Origin: Bombella pluederhausensis
GTDB lineage: Bacteria > Pseudomonadota > Alphaproteobacteria > Acetobacterales > Acetobacteraceae
DNA length: 64,000 nucleotides
Direction of reading: 5' to 3'
Assembly (NCBI RefSeq): GCF_026385525.1
Contig: NZ_JANIDY010000001.1
Coordinates: forward strand, 682,001-746,000
The stretch's first letter is position 1; every line of letters begins with the position of its first letter. The notes beneath the pieces were generated by a model, which was not told where the DNA came from, searched no databases, and worked only from the letters and a program-made list of their open reading frames with translations. Of this stretch, positions 49,040 through 57,263 are shown one piece after another. Both the position numbers and the translations under genes were made by a program.

Positions 49040-51625
49040 ATGGAGATAGGGCTTGCTGCTGTTTTGCTGACCCTTGTTTTTCTCCTTTTTCTTATCAGTT
49101 TCATTCCGCCGCTGGCCAAGAAAATCAACCTACCTGAAACGGTCATCATCGCCCTTCTGGGTATTGCGCTGGGAAGCATTTCGTCTCTCATAAACAATTC
49201 CATGGGACTGGACCTTCTTGAAGGACCAGCAGGGGCCTTATTATCCTTTCCAATTAATAGTGAGGGGTTTCTTCTCATATTCCTGCCTCTCCTTGTATTT
49301 CAGGGGGCAATGGGAATTAATGTCAGAAGTCTGACGCATGAGATTGCAACGGTTCTCTTGTTGGCGATCGTAGCCGTCATCGTATCCACGGCAACTATCG
49401 GGTTTGCCCTTTATCCCTTTGCCCAACAGAGCCTTGTAGCCTGCCTGCTTCTTGGGGCCATCGTGGCCACGACTGACCCTTCAGCTGTGGCCAGTATCTT
49501 CCGGGAAATTGGTGCAGCGGCACGGCTCAGCCGTCTGGTGGAAGGGGAGGCCCTGCTGAATGATGCCGCTGCCATTGCCATTTTCACCATTCTGGTAGCA
49601 GCAATTACCGCTCATCATCAAATCAGTTTCAGTGAAGCCTGCATCGACTTCCTAACTAATTTTGCCGGAGCCGTCATTATCGGTGTGGCCGTGGCCCGGC
49701 TGGCCCTTTTCATGATTACGGCCATCAGTGGTTATCCTGCAGCAGAAATTACCCTATCCCTTGTTCTGCCTTATGGGGTCTATATTCTTTGTGATGACAT
49801 TCTGGGCTTTTCCGGGGTTGTTGCAACGGCTTCCGCTGGTTTGACGATATCCGCTTTCGGTCCATCCACGTTCCGTCCTCAGACATGGCGCTTCCTTCGG
49901 GAGCTTTGGGAGCAGATTGAGTTCTGGGCTAGTACACTCGTTTTCATGCTGGCAGCCATGCTCGTTCCCCGCATGATGATCGGTATTACCCGCTGGGATC
50001 TACTTCTGATTCTCATTGCCAGCTTGGCAGGCCTTTTTGCTAGAGCAGCCGTCATTTTTGGGCTCCTGCCCATTCTAATCGTGACCCGTCTATCACCGCC
50101 CGTGCCAACACGGTTTAAAACGACCATGGCATGGGGGGGGCTGCGCGGCGCCATTACGTTGGCACTAGCACTAGCTGTGAATGAAAATCCGCATATCAAT
50201 GATTCCATCACACATTTCGTAGGTATTGTTGCTACGGGGTTCGTACTGGTTACGCTGCTCATTAATGGAACAACACTACGTTCTCTCGTGCTATTCTTAA
50301 AGCTGGATAAGCTGTCTCCCATTGATGAAGCTCTACGAAACCAGATTATCGGTATCGGCCTTAGTCATGTGGCTCAGCGTGTTGCTCACGTGTCCGATGA
50401 ACTCAGTTTTGGCACTCGTACACGGGGTGGGGTCATCAGCCGATTGGAGCAAAGGGCTGAAAAAGAGAAAGCCAGCAACAGCTTTGAGACAGCCCTGACA
50501 GATAAAGACCGTGTCAACATGGCGCTTCTAACCATCGCCAACCAGGAGCGTTCTTTGCTGCTGGACCTGTTCCGTGTTCAGGGCCTTTCAAGCAGACGTG
50601 TTATTGAGACACTCCTGCGGGCAACAGAAGCTATTGTGGATGCAACCCAGCTGGAGGGACGCTACGGCTATGCAAAGACACGCCGTAAGAGCCTCCAACC
50701 CTCATGGCGCCTCCGCTTTGCACAGATGTTGCATAAGCGCTTGCATATAGACCGTCCTCTCACAGTCTGCATGATGGAACGCTTTGAGACGCTTATTATT
50801 TCTCATCTAGTATCTACGTCTCTGATCCGCTTTGTACGGGAACGTATGGAGCCCACTCTGGGACTGCGTATTACAGAAATCGTTTCTGAAGTTTTGGGAC
50901 GTCAGCGCAAACTTTTGGATGATGCCTTAGCTACCCTGAGGCTGCATTACTCAGGATATTCGGAAGCGCTGGAAAGCCGCCTGCTGCGCCAGATTGCCCT
51001 TCGTCTGGAAGATGAGGAATATGCCACTCTGGCTAAGGATAATCTCATCTCACAGGAGCTACATCGTGAACTGCATCGCTCCATTGAACGGCAGAGAAAC
51101 CGACTGGATACACCGCTTCGCTTTAACCTGCGTAGCGGGATTGAGCAGCGCCTTCGTTCTTTCCCTGCCTTTAATGGCGTGCCAGATGGAGCGCTGCATG
51201 ATCTGGCTGGGCGGGTTTTCATCTGTTTTCTTTCACCCGGTGAGGTGCTGATCCGCAAAGGTGAGCGTATTCATACAATTTATGCTCAGGTTGCCGGTCT
51301 GGTTGAAAATACAACCAGTGCAGACGAGCATGAAGTCATGCTAGGGGCAGGGGACCTGATTGGAGCCAATAGCCACATTCAGGGATTGCGTGCACAGAAT
51401 ACCGTACGCTCACTACAGTTTTCCCACATGCTGGCTATTCCAAGAGCAGATTTTGACAGGCTGTTGAAGCGTTTCCCCATCGTGAAACGTCAGATCATGA
51501 AACGTCATGACATGCGCTTGAAAGGCTCATTGGAGGCAAGTGTCGTTGTAACACGAGATGGCAACACCATCTCACCAGCTCATGAAGCCGGGTTCATCAT
51601 CTCGCCATTCATAGAGAAACGCTAA
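49040..51625 (+). CDS. Na+/H+ antiporter with C-terminal cyclic-nucleotide-binding-like domain
   Basis: An 861-residue CPA1-type cation/proton antiporter. The first 400 residues hold about 12 membrane segments, with IVATTDPSAVASIFREIGAAARLSRLVEGEALLNDAAAI, the family's core ion-binding stretch. A long helical middle region follows (about residues 420-690). From about residue 700 there is a cNMP-binding-like fold: FPAFNGVPDGALHDLAGRVF, then LSPGEVLIRKGERIHTIYAQVAG. The PRxS-type phosphate-binding cassette is not evident, so ligand binding is unproven. A role in pH or Na+ balance is the likely function, regulated by the fused domain. Confidence 0.88.
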   Translation: MEIGLAAVLLTLVFLLFLISFIPPLAKKINLPETVIIALLGIALGSISSLINNSMGLDLLEGPAGALLSFPINSEGFLLIFLPLLVFQGAMGINVRSLTHEIATVLLLAIVAVIVSTATIGFALYPFAQQSLVACLLLGAIVATTDPSAVASIFREIGAAARLSRLVEGEALLNDAAAIAIFTILVAAITAHHQISFSEACIDFLTNFAGAVIIGVAVARLALFMITAISGYPAAEITLSLVLPYGVYILCDDILGFSGVVATASAGLTISAFGPSTFRPQTWRFLRELWEQIEFWASTLVFMLAAMLVPRMMIGITRWDLLLILIASLAGLFARAAVIFGLLPILIVTRLSPPVPTRFKTTMAWGGLRGAITLALALAVNENPHINDSITHFVGIVATGFVLVTLLINGTTLRSLVLFLKLDKLSPIDEALRNQIIGIGLSHVAQRVAHVSDELSFGTRTRGGVISRLEQRAEKEKASNSFETALTDKDRVNMALLTIANQERSLLLDLFRVQGLSSRRVIETLLRATEAIVDATQLEGRYGYAKTRRKSLQPSWRLRFAQMLHKRLHIDRPLTVCMMERFETLIISHLVSTSLIRFVRERMEPTLGLRITEIVSEVLGRQRKLLDDALATLRLHYSGYSEALESRLLRQIALRLEDEEYATLAKDNLISQELHRELHRSIERQRNRLDTPLRFNLRSGIEQRLRSFPAFNGVPDGALHDLAGRVFICFLSPGEVLIRKGERIHTIYAQVAGLVENTTSADEHEVMLGAGDLIGANSHIQGLRAQNTVRSLQFSHMLAIPRADFDRLLKRFPIVKRQIMKRHDMRLKGSLEASVVVTRDGNTISPAHEAGFIISPFIEKR

Positions 51626-51635
51626 TTTCCTGCTT

Positions 51636-53021
51636 CTAAGCGGGGGCGGTGGAGAAAAGTCGGCTAGCCATACGGCTTGAAGCAAGCAGTAGAATGGTGG
51701 AAAGCAGAGCTGCACCAGAATGAAGCCCCCAAAACAGAATATCGGGAATCTGGTGCAGCATTCCTGCCAATTTGCCAACCATCAGATTTCCCAGAAAAAT
51801 ATGGAGCGTAAAGCAGGAGATTAGTGTCGTATTATGTCGCTCTGGGGCATAACGGGAGAAAAGAGCCATACCAATCGGGAATGTCATCCCGCAGCCAATA
51901 TCATTGACGGTATGGAAGGCCACGCCCCACCATAAGCTTACCTGATGAGGTTCCGGGCAGACATACTCTCCGGCGGCCAGAAAAAGCGGACCGGATGTGG
52001 CAATGGCACTCCCAATGATGATTTTGGTCATATCATGCACAGTGCCATAACGACCATCGTACCAACGCCAGAACCAGAGCACGAGAAAGCCCGTAATCAT
52101 GCTTATGACGCTATCCAGCGATACGAGCGTGCTAACTGGGCAGGTAATACCAAGCACCGTCAGCCGGTAATGTTCTCCGCCCCAAAGAAGATAACCATCC
52201 ATGATCTCCTGATTAGGCAGAACACCAAGCGCAAACACGACAACAAGCCAGAGCAGGAAAAGGATGCGCTGTTTCTCCACTCTGGAGCAGCCTGTCTGTT
52301 GGGTGTTACTATCAACGGTATGGAAAGGACGTTCTACCGGAAGGTACCGGCGCCCTATGATATAACCTCCCAGTCCCATCATCATGGCACAGACTGTTGT
52401 GATGAAGGCCCAACGCCATGCAATCGTACCTAGGAAAGCACAGAGCAGGGGGGAGATAATGGCCATGATCTGAATACTCTGGCTATAAATCTGATAGGCA
52501 TCCGACCGACGACGATCTTCCAGATGATAGAGCGCACCAACCTGTGCCTTAAGGCTCCCTGAAAAACCAACACCAAATAGAAACAGCCATAAAGCCAGAA
52601 CAAAACAGGCTTCTATCGCCATAAGGCAAAAACTAAGCGTCAGCAGACTGATACCAATGACGCCAGAACGTGTCCGCCCTAACCCACGGTCGGCAATGAA
52701 ACTCCCCAGAAAAGGCGCCGCAAAAATAACCGCCATAATGAGACCGGAAAGACTACCTGCCGTGGCATCCAACCCTTTCGGCGCATATAAGGCGTGGTTG
52801 ATGCCAAGCAAAGAAGGAAGACCTACGACCTTTGCTGCTCGCTCTGGATGCTGGAGCATGTCTTTCAGATAGACCACCAGTACGGAGAGCATCCCATATT
52901 GAGCAAAGGACAGCCAGCCTTCTGTCCAAAATAAAACCCATAAGCCTTTGGGATGGCCCCAGCTATTTTCTAATGCGAGAGATTGATGAACAAGAGCAGG
53001 GGGAGGCTGGGTATGTGGCAT
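51636..53021 (-). CDS. POT-family proton-dependent oligopeptide transporter
   Basis: A 461-residue major facilitator protein of the POT/PTR family, which imports di- and tripeptides with protons. About 12-13 hydrophobic segments are seen. Family motifs are FWTEGWLSFAQYGMLSVLVVYL in helix 1 (the E-R-F-type region is changed to TEGWLSF) and FLGSFIADRGLGRTRSGVIG, the loop 2-3 signature. It is shorter than many members. It is convergent with the antiporter gene, 10 bases apart, and the accessory region begins at its 5' side. Confidence 0.85.
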   Translation of the reverse strand: MPHTQPPPALVHQSLALENSWGHPKGLWVLFWTEGWLSFAQYGMLSVLVVYLKDMLQHPERAAKVVGLPSLLGINHALYAPKGLDATAGSLSGLIMAVIFAAPFLGSFIADRGLGRTRSGVIGISLLTLSFCLMAIEACFVLALWLFLFGVGFSGSLKAQVGALYHLEDRRRSDAYQIYSQSIQIMAIISPLLCAFLGTIAWRWAFITTVCAMMMGLGGYIIGRRYLPVERPFHTVDSNTQQTGCSRVEKQRILFLLWLVVVFALGVLPNQEIMDGYLLWGGEHYRLTVLGITCPVSTLVSLDSVISMITGFLVLWFWRWYDGRYGTVHDMTKIIIGSAIATSGPLFLAAGEYVCPEPHQVSLWWGVAFHTVNDIGCGMTFPIGMALFSRYAPERHNTTLISCFTLHIFLGNLMVGKLAGMLHQIPDILFWGLHSGAALLSTILLLASSRMASRLFSTAPA

Positions 53022-53098
53022 GGAGGTCTATTATCTATGACGGATGGGGAGTTTACAGCTTAAAAAATACCGCATTATATGAGTGACAATTCTTTTAA

Positions 53099-53221
53099 TC
53101 AGATCATCTGAAAAATGTCATCCATGTAGGCCTTTTTATCTATCATACAACCATCTTTAAGGTGCTTGCCACTACATCCAGTCCATTGGCAGTCTGTCTG
53201 TTCTACCAGTATGCTTTTCAT
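53099..53221 (-). CDS. Possible 40-residue cysteine-containing peptide
   Basis: An open frame of 40 residues. It starts MKSILVEQTDCQWTGC and has three cysteines (C-x4-C-x8-C, in TDCQWTGCSGKHLKDGC), followed by an acidic helix-like tail ending DDIFQMI. No strong ribosome site is seen and I do not recognise the family. It is listed because the composition is protein-like and it lies in the AT-rich region with other small frames. Could be chance. Confidence 0.35.
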   Translation of the reverse strand: MKSILVEQTDCQWTGCSGKHLKDGCMIDKKAYMDDIFQMI

Positions 53222-53255
53222 GAATTACTGAGACCAGAGAAGACATAGAGAGTTT

Positions 53256-53441
53256 TCATCTGATCTCGGTTCGTTCTGTGCTAATTTTCCTGTTTCTAAG
53301 GTATTTCTTTTCAATAAATCGTCTTCCTTTTTCTGCAACGACTACATAAGAGGCGATTTTTCCACGCTCTATCAGTTCGTTCTTTATTATGTCATTATTA
53401 GATTAGTGCCTTATTTTCTCGTCAATATTTAAGGTTTTCAT
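53256..53441 (-). pseudogene. Small gene interrupted by an in-frame stop
   Basis: A strong ribosome site GGGAGA lies 5 bases before an ATG at 53441, which opens MKTLNIDEKIRH; a TAA follows at codon 13, and the same frame then continues for 48 residues (SNNDIIKNELIERG onward, with VVVAEKGRRFIEKKYL) to a TGA at 53256. The continuing frame is strongly protein-like and basic. This reads as a 61-residue gene broken by a single nonsense codon. Family not recognised. Recoding cannot be excluded but is unlikely. Confidence 0.5.
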
Positions 53442-53531
53442 GACTATCTCCCAAGATTGCCTGAATGACGCCAGAATATCACAAAAAGCAGTCCAACGAA
53501 TGGAGATTCTTTGCCCATCATATGACCGCTT

Positions 53532-53810
53532 TTGACGTTCCAGACTGATATTCTGACGGGTTTACCTGTGCATGTCTATTCCGCCTATCATCGGTTAAGG
53601 CAGCGTTCTATCGGCCTTACGGCACACGCTTTCTTAACCGGGCAGGGGTTCATCATTCGTCCAGCCGCAAGGGCGTGTCCGTATGAGAAGGAACCAGCAT
53701 ACAGCCATAAACGCATATACGGGCCTTTCTGGGCATGTTTCTGTCTGGCTAAGTTGATGCGGGGCAGGGGAGTAATCAAAGAAAAGGGTCTCTATACTTT
53801 ATATAGGTGA
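53532..53810 (+). CDS. Possible 92-residue protein of the accessory island
   Basis: An open frame starting at TTG 53532 that ends 3 bases before the next small gene. It reads VYSAYHRLRQRSIGLTAHAF and later FWACFCLAKLMRGRGVIKEKGLYTLYR, basic and aromatic, resembling no family I know. The codon choice is similar to neighbouring chromosomal genes rather than random. No ribosome site is seen before TTG, so the true N terminus may have been lost. Its stop codon lies within the ribosome site of the following 41-residue gene. Confidence 0.4.
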   Translation: MTFQTDILTGLPVHVYSAYHRLRQRSIGLTAHAFLTGQGFIIRPAARACPYEKEPAYSHKRIYGPFWACFCLAKLMRGRGVIKEKGLYTLYR

Positions 53811-53813
53811 CTT

Positions 53814-53939
53814 ATGGAAAAAGATTTAAACGCAATGACACGAGATGAATTAATTGAATATATTATTGTATTACAGAAAGAACACGAAGAAGAAATTGAT
53901 GCAATAATTAAATCGTATGATGAGATAGAGCCATTTTAA
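53814..53939 (+). CDS. Small acidic 41-residue protein
   Basis: A short open frame with a good ribosome site (AGGTGA, 3 bases before ATG). It reads MEKDLNAMTRDELIEYIIVL and continues as a charged helix (QKEHEEEIDAIIKSYDEIE), ending at PF. The composition is low GC and helix-forming throughout, with a coiled-coil-like pattern and an L-x-x-M-T-R-D-E-L start typical of small plasmid or phage proteins. Function unknown. It is tightly spaced behind the 92-residue frame, so the two may form one unit. Confidence 0.6.
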   Translation: MEKDLNAMTRDELIEYIIVLQKEHEEEIDAIIKSYDEIEPF

Positions 53940-54023
53940 TAATATTGACCCTATCTCATTACTAATTCACCGCAAAACTGTCAGAAGATTGGACTGCCCA
54001 ACAATTCTGCGATGTTCTGTTAA

Positions 54024-55007
54024 TCAGACAAACCACATTTTTGATTTGCCCGTCTTTTTTTTAAAGTCTTCACATTCTTTATCAAAGTCTTTTCTTACCT
54101 TATCCATATACCAATAAAATTTTTCTTCCTTTGCCAACCAATCATTTTTTGCGATCCCATTTTTCTTGATATAGTCCTGCGTGTGATCAAAAACTTCACC
54201 CCATCTAGGACGATATTTTTCCATGACACTTTTGCGACCTTCTTTTTCTTCACGATCAAGGTCAACCGCATCATTATAAATCTGCTTGAAAGTCTGTTCT
54301 CTAAGACTGCTTATAGAGACCATCGCTTTCATAGCCAGTTCATCATTTCTCTCAACTGCTTCATTCCACAATAAAGAGGCTCTATTCCAGAACCCTCTCA
54401 GGAACATTTCTTCATACACTGACAGATAAATATAGCCATCTACCGGTTCTATGAACTTAGGCTCCTCCTCATAGAACCTCTTATGCAGCATGTCATCAAT
54501 ATCAGGAAGATCAGTTTTTTTAAGACGGACACCTGAACGATGTTCATAAACTGGCACAACAGCACCATTTGAATGATAATAATAAGCCATGTTTAATTTA
54601 CGACCAAAGGTGTCCTCTTGTGTTTCCTGAAAGTCAATAAACGCTTTCAGCATACCAATGACACGCATATAGCCAAAACGCTGACAGTCATGAATAATCT
54701 TTTCACGCTTTTCCAGAATCAGTTCACGTTCCAGACGAGCGCATTTGGCATCAGATTCATCAATTTGACGGTCTTTGAGCATAATGGTGTCAGAATAACT
54801 GTTACGGCGTTCAACTTCCTTGACGAGAACTTTTTTCCACTCATCAGAGGCAACTTGCAGTCCTTCTCTGTAGGCATCAGCAACAGCTTTATTCAGATGT
54901 TTTACATTACGTCTTTCAATCAGATAATCAACGACAGAACTGGCACCCTCATACAGTGCCCCACCCAGACCTTCAACTAAGGCTCCACCAAAATATTCAA
55001 TAGCCAT
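54024..55007 (-). CDS. Unrecognised 327-residue protein
   Basis: I do not recognise this family. The first 30 residues are glycine-rich (GGALVEGLGGALYEGASSVV), which could be a membrane-interacting glycine zipper. Residues about 60-110 are highly charged and probably coiled coil (LKDRQIDESDAKCARLEREL). The rest is helical and aromatic with many Trp, Tyr and Lys, and there is no signal peptide. The start is firm: GGAGG lies before ATG 55007. Base composition is lower in GC than the surrounding housekeeping genes, which suggests horizontal arrival. It stands alone on this strand; the small genes at 53.8 and 55.1 kb are on the other. Confidence 0.75.
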   Translation of the reverse strand: MAIEYFGGALVEGLGGALYEGASSVVDYLIERRNVKHLNKAVADAYREGLQVASDEWKKVLVKEVERRNSYSDTIMLKDRQIDESDAKCARLERELILEKREKIIHDCQRFGYMRVIGMLKAFIDFQETQEDTFGRKLNMAYYYHSNGAVVPVYEHRSGVRLKKTDLPDIDDMLHKRFYEEEPKFIEPVDGYIYLSVYEEMFLRGFWNRASLLWNEAVERNDELAMKAMVSISSLREQTFKQIYNDAVDLDREEKEGRKSVMEKYRPRWGEVFDHTQDYIKKNGIAKNDWLAKEEKFYWYMDKVRKDFDKECEDFKKKTGKSKMWFV

Positions 55008-55148
55008 TTTTCTAACCTCCACACCAAGAAAACAGGTTTATAATGGAGAGTGTTCTGTCGCTCTGTCTATACGGTAACGGTTCATTTTCCAATTTTCACA
55101 CTTTTTTAATTTAGCCTCATACAAGAAGGTCGCTCTAGGATTAAGACA

Positions 55149-55301
55149 ATGGCTCATATGAAGATTGCAAAGACCGCCCATAAGGAAGACGGTTTGCGCC
55201 CCAACCAGAAGACACTAGAGGCCATCACACGTCTCAATCGGGGTGAGGGGCAGCGTTATTCCAGTTCTGATGAGATGTTCAAGGCTCTGGATAAGCTGTG
55301 A
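55149..55301 (+). CDS. Truncated RelB/DinJ-like antitoxin
   Basis: A 50-residue frame whose C-terminal half (RPNQKTLEAITRLNRGEGQ then SSSDEMFKALDKL) reads like the C-terminal toxin-binding tail of RelB/DinJ antitoxins. The ribbon-helix-helix DNA-binding N terminus normally present is missing, and the frame upstream meets stop codons. TAGGA lies 7 bases before the ATG. Its stop overlaps the next frame's GTG start, as in toxin-antitoxin pairs. Probably a remnant that can no longer bind DNA, though it may still be translated. Confidence 0.55.
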   Translation: MAHMKIAKTAHKEDGLRPNQKTLEAITRLNRGEGQRYSSSDEMFKALDKL

Positions 55302-55674
55302 AGGTTCGGCTGGTTTCTGTTCCTGATGCTGCTTTTCTAGATGATTATAAGGGCCACTTACAGAAGCCCTTGGTTGGGTTTAATTTTAAATACGGCCAGC
55401 CAGTGAACAAAAAAGATTGTGAGTCGATTAGCTTCAATCATCTTTCTCTAAAAGCTCATAAATATGCAGCGGGGGAGGCTAGGACAGTACACGAGCTCCG
55501 TTAATCCTTCATGAGCAGTATGATCTGCACGAGGGTAAATGTGGCGATGGTGAGGTTCGTAAAGTTCTCGACATTGTGGGCAATGGTCAGCTTCAGTTCA
55601 GATATGCGGTTCTGACTGGTGGGCCTTGTGTTGATGTGGACTCACTGGAAAGTCGCATAATATATATTATGTAA
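55298..55674 (+). pseudogene. Frameshifted partner gene of the antitoxin-like frame
   Basis: Starts at GTG 55298, overlapping the antitoxin-like stop, and reads VKVRLVSVPDAAFLDDYKG to a TAA at 55502-55504. In another frame, the sequence from about 55470 continues as LILHEQYDLHEGKCGDGEV then RKVLDIVGNGQLQFRYAVL and ends at TAA 55672-55674. Together they would make about 120 residues, so the original gene seems to have suffered a frameshift near 55490. It does not look like a standard RelE or YafQ toxin. A programmed frameshift is possible but no slippery site is evident. Confidence 0.5.
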
Positions 55675-55827
55675 ACTCATATATACTAAAAAATTCATTC
55701 CCAGCCATCCATTCAGGTTACATTGCCAAATTGACCCTTCCTCATTTCAATGTATGCTTGTTTTTAAAAATTTAAAAACCCTATTAATTATGCCAACTTT
55801 ATTTATATAAGACCATCCTAACCCTTC
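55675..55827. other. AT-rich spacer before alr
   Basis: About 150 bases of AT-rich sequence between the frameshifted remnant and the end of alr. No gene or clear terminator seen. Confidence 0.5.
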
Positions 55828-56907
55828 CTATCCTACCTCTCGATAAAAACGTTCAAATCTACCACCTAATGCAGTCAATACCTCATAACCAATCGTGCCA
55901 GCTTGTCTGGCAATCTCAGCAAAACTTTGTTCCTGTCCAATAACTGTCACCCAATCACCTTCCTCCAGCTCTGTTCCCGTCACATCCACCGAAAGACTAT
56001 CCATAGAAATACGCCCTAACACCGGCAAACATTCCTTCCCCTTCCACAAAGCACCGCCTCGCGAAAATGATCGAAACACACCATCAGCATAACCAATACC
56101 AACAGTTGCCACGCGCATGGCCCCCTCAGCTTTGTAAGTTAATCCATAGCCAATACGCGTCCCCTCTCTTATCTGTCGAATTTGTAGAATCTGTGCTTCC
56201 AGACCTATGGCCGAAATGAGACGTTCTTTTTCACCTTCCTGAGGAGCAAGACCGTAAAGAGCTATCCCGGGACGAACCATTTCAAAGTGATAAGCCTCTC
56301 CCAGAAAAATCCCAGAAGATGCCGCCAAAGACCGTGGAACACCGGGGAAAGCAGCGCTCATTTTCAAAAAACATGCCAACTGTTCTTCGTTAGCACGATC
56401 CTCGGGCTGGTCAGCACAAGCTAGATGACTCATCACCAAGACAGGCTTCAGCTCTTTAACAGCCTCATCCCTCATATCTTCCCATGAAATGCCAAAACGA
56501 GACATCCCAGTATCAAACTGCAGAGCCGCCGGATGCTCCCTTCCCGCCTTTTGACAAAAATCCCGCCACTGTCGAACCTGTCCAAGACTATTGAGTACTG
56601 GAATCAACCCATACTTCACCATAAAGTCCGGCTGGTGTGGCAGGAAACCATGAAGGACAAAAATCCGCTTCTCAGGGCAATAACTCCTGAGCTGACGCCC
56701 TTCTTCCGGGTGTGCCACGAAAAAGGTCTGAACAGTATCTGCAAGGCATGAAGCGACCTCCCGCATGCCCACCCCATAAGCATCCGCTTTTATAACAGCA
56801 GCGCACTCTGCCTTCGCAGCATATTCTGCCAGATAAGCATGGTTCTTCCGAATGGCGGACAGATCCACCATTAGGCGCGCACTTGTCTGCTTGCAGGATT
56901 GCGTCAC
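55828..56907 (-). CDS. alr: Alanine racemase
   Basis: Pyridoxal-phosphate enzyme that makes D-alanine for peptidoglycan. The 359-residue product has the cofactor lysine in AAVIKADAYGVGM (Lys40), the RPGIALYGLAP segment, IGYADGVFRSFSRGG and ISMDSLSVDVT; the order is that of fold III racemases. The start is GTG with AAGGA before it. It borders the accessory island on one side and the FAAL-ACP-Spt operon on the other. Confidence 0.95.
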   Translation of the reverse strand: MTQSCKQTSARLMVDLSAIRKNHAYLAEYAAKAECAAVIKADAYGVGMREVASCLADTVQTFFVAHPEEGRQLRSYCPEKRIFVLHGFLPHQPDFMVKYGLIPVLNSLGQVRQWRDFCQKAGREHPAALQFDTGMSRFGISWEDMRDEAVKELKPVLVMSHLACADQPEDRANEEQLACFLKMSAAFPGVPRSLAASSGIFLGEAYHFEMVRPGIALYGLAPQEGEKERLISAIGLEAQILQIRQIREGTRIGYGLTYKAEGAMRVATVGIGYADGVFRSFSRGGALWKGKECLPVLGRISMDSLSVDVTGTELEEGDWVTVIGQEQSFAEIARQAGTIGYEVLTALGGRFERFYREVG

Positions 56908-57263
56908 GCCAGATCCTTCATATTGTTGCTCTACCGAATTACCTAACCAATCTTACAGAAAAGATCTTCATGGGAAATTGTTATTTAACAATAAATTTTT
57001 TGCCATTTGTCTTATTCTTTCAGGGGGTTCTGATGCCTCTCACAGCAGAAAAGATAAGATTTTTCCTACCAGTTGCAATTTTGTCCGTGAAATTTGTGAC
57101 ATATGCTTGAGGCATGAGGGAGTTTTGTATTAGAGAGCATGGCACGCCATGCTGTCCTGCGCCTGCCGGACAGTCTTTGCCCTGATATGCAGGGGTTAAG
57201 AATTTTTGATTTCGCAGGGGCCTCAGGATTTCATCCGATGGTCCAAACGGAGCTAGTCCAGGT

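Larger units (their letters stand above)
53022..53531. other. Accessory island: mostly non-coding stretch
   Basis: AT-rich 500-base stretch between the POT transporter start and the first plus-strand accessory frame. It contains only the possible 40-residue peptide and the interrupted small gene described separately. I saw no tRNA, no insertion-sequence ends and no direct repeats in it, though short repeats could be missed by eye. Confidence 0.5.

Noticed and set aside
53022-55827. CRISPR array or insertion sequence in the accessory island
   Set aside because: I saw no regularly spaced repeats, no transposase and no terminal inverted repeats.
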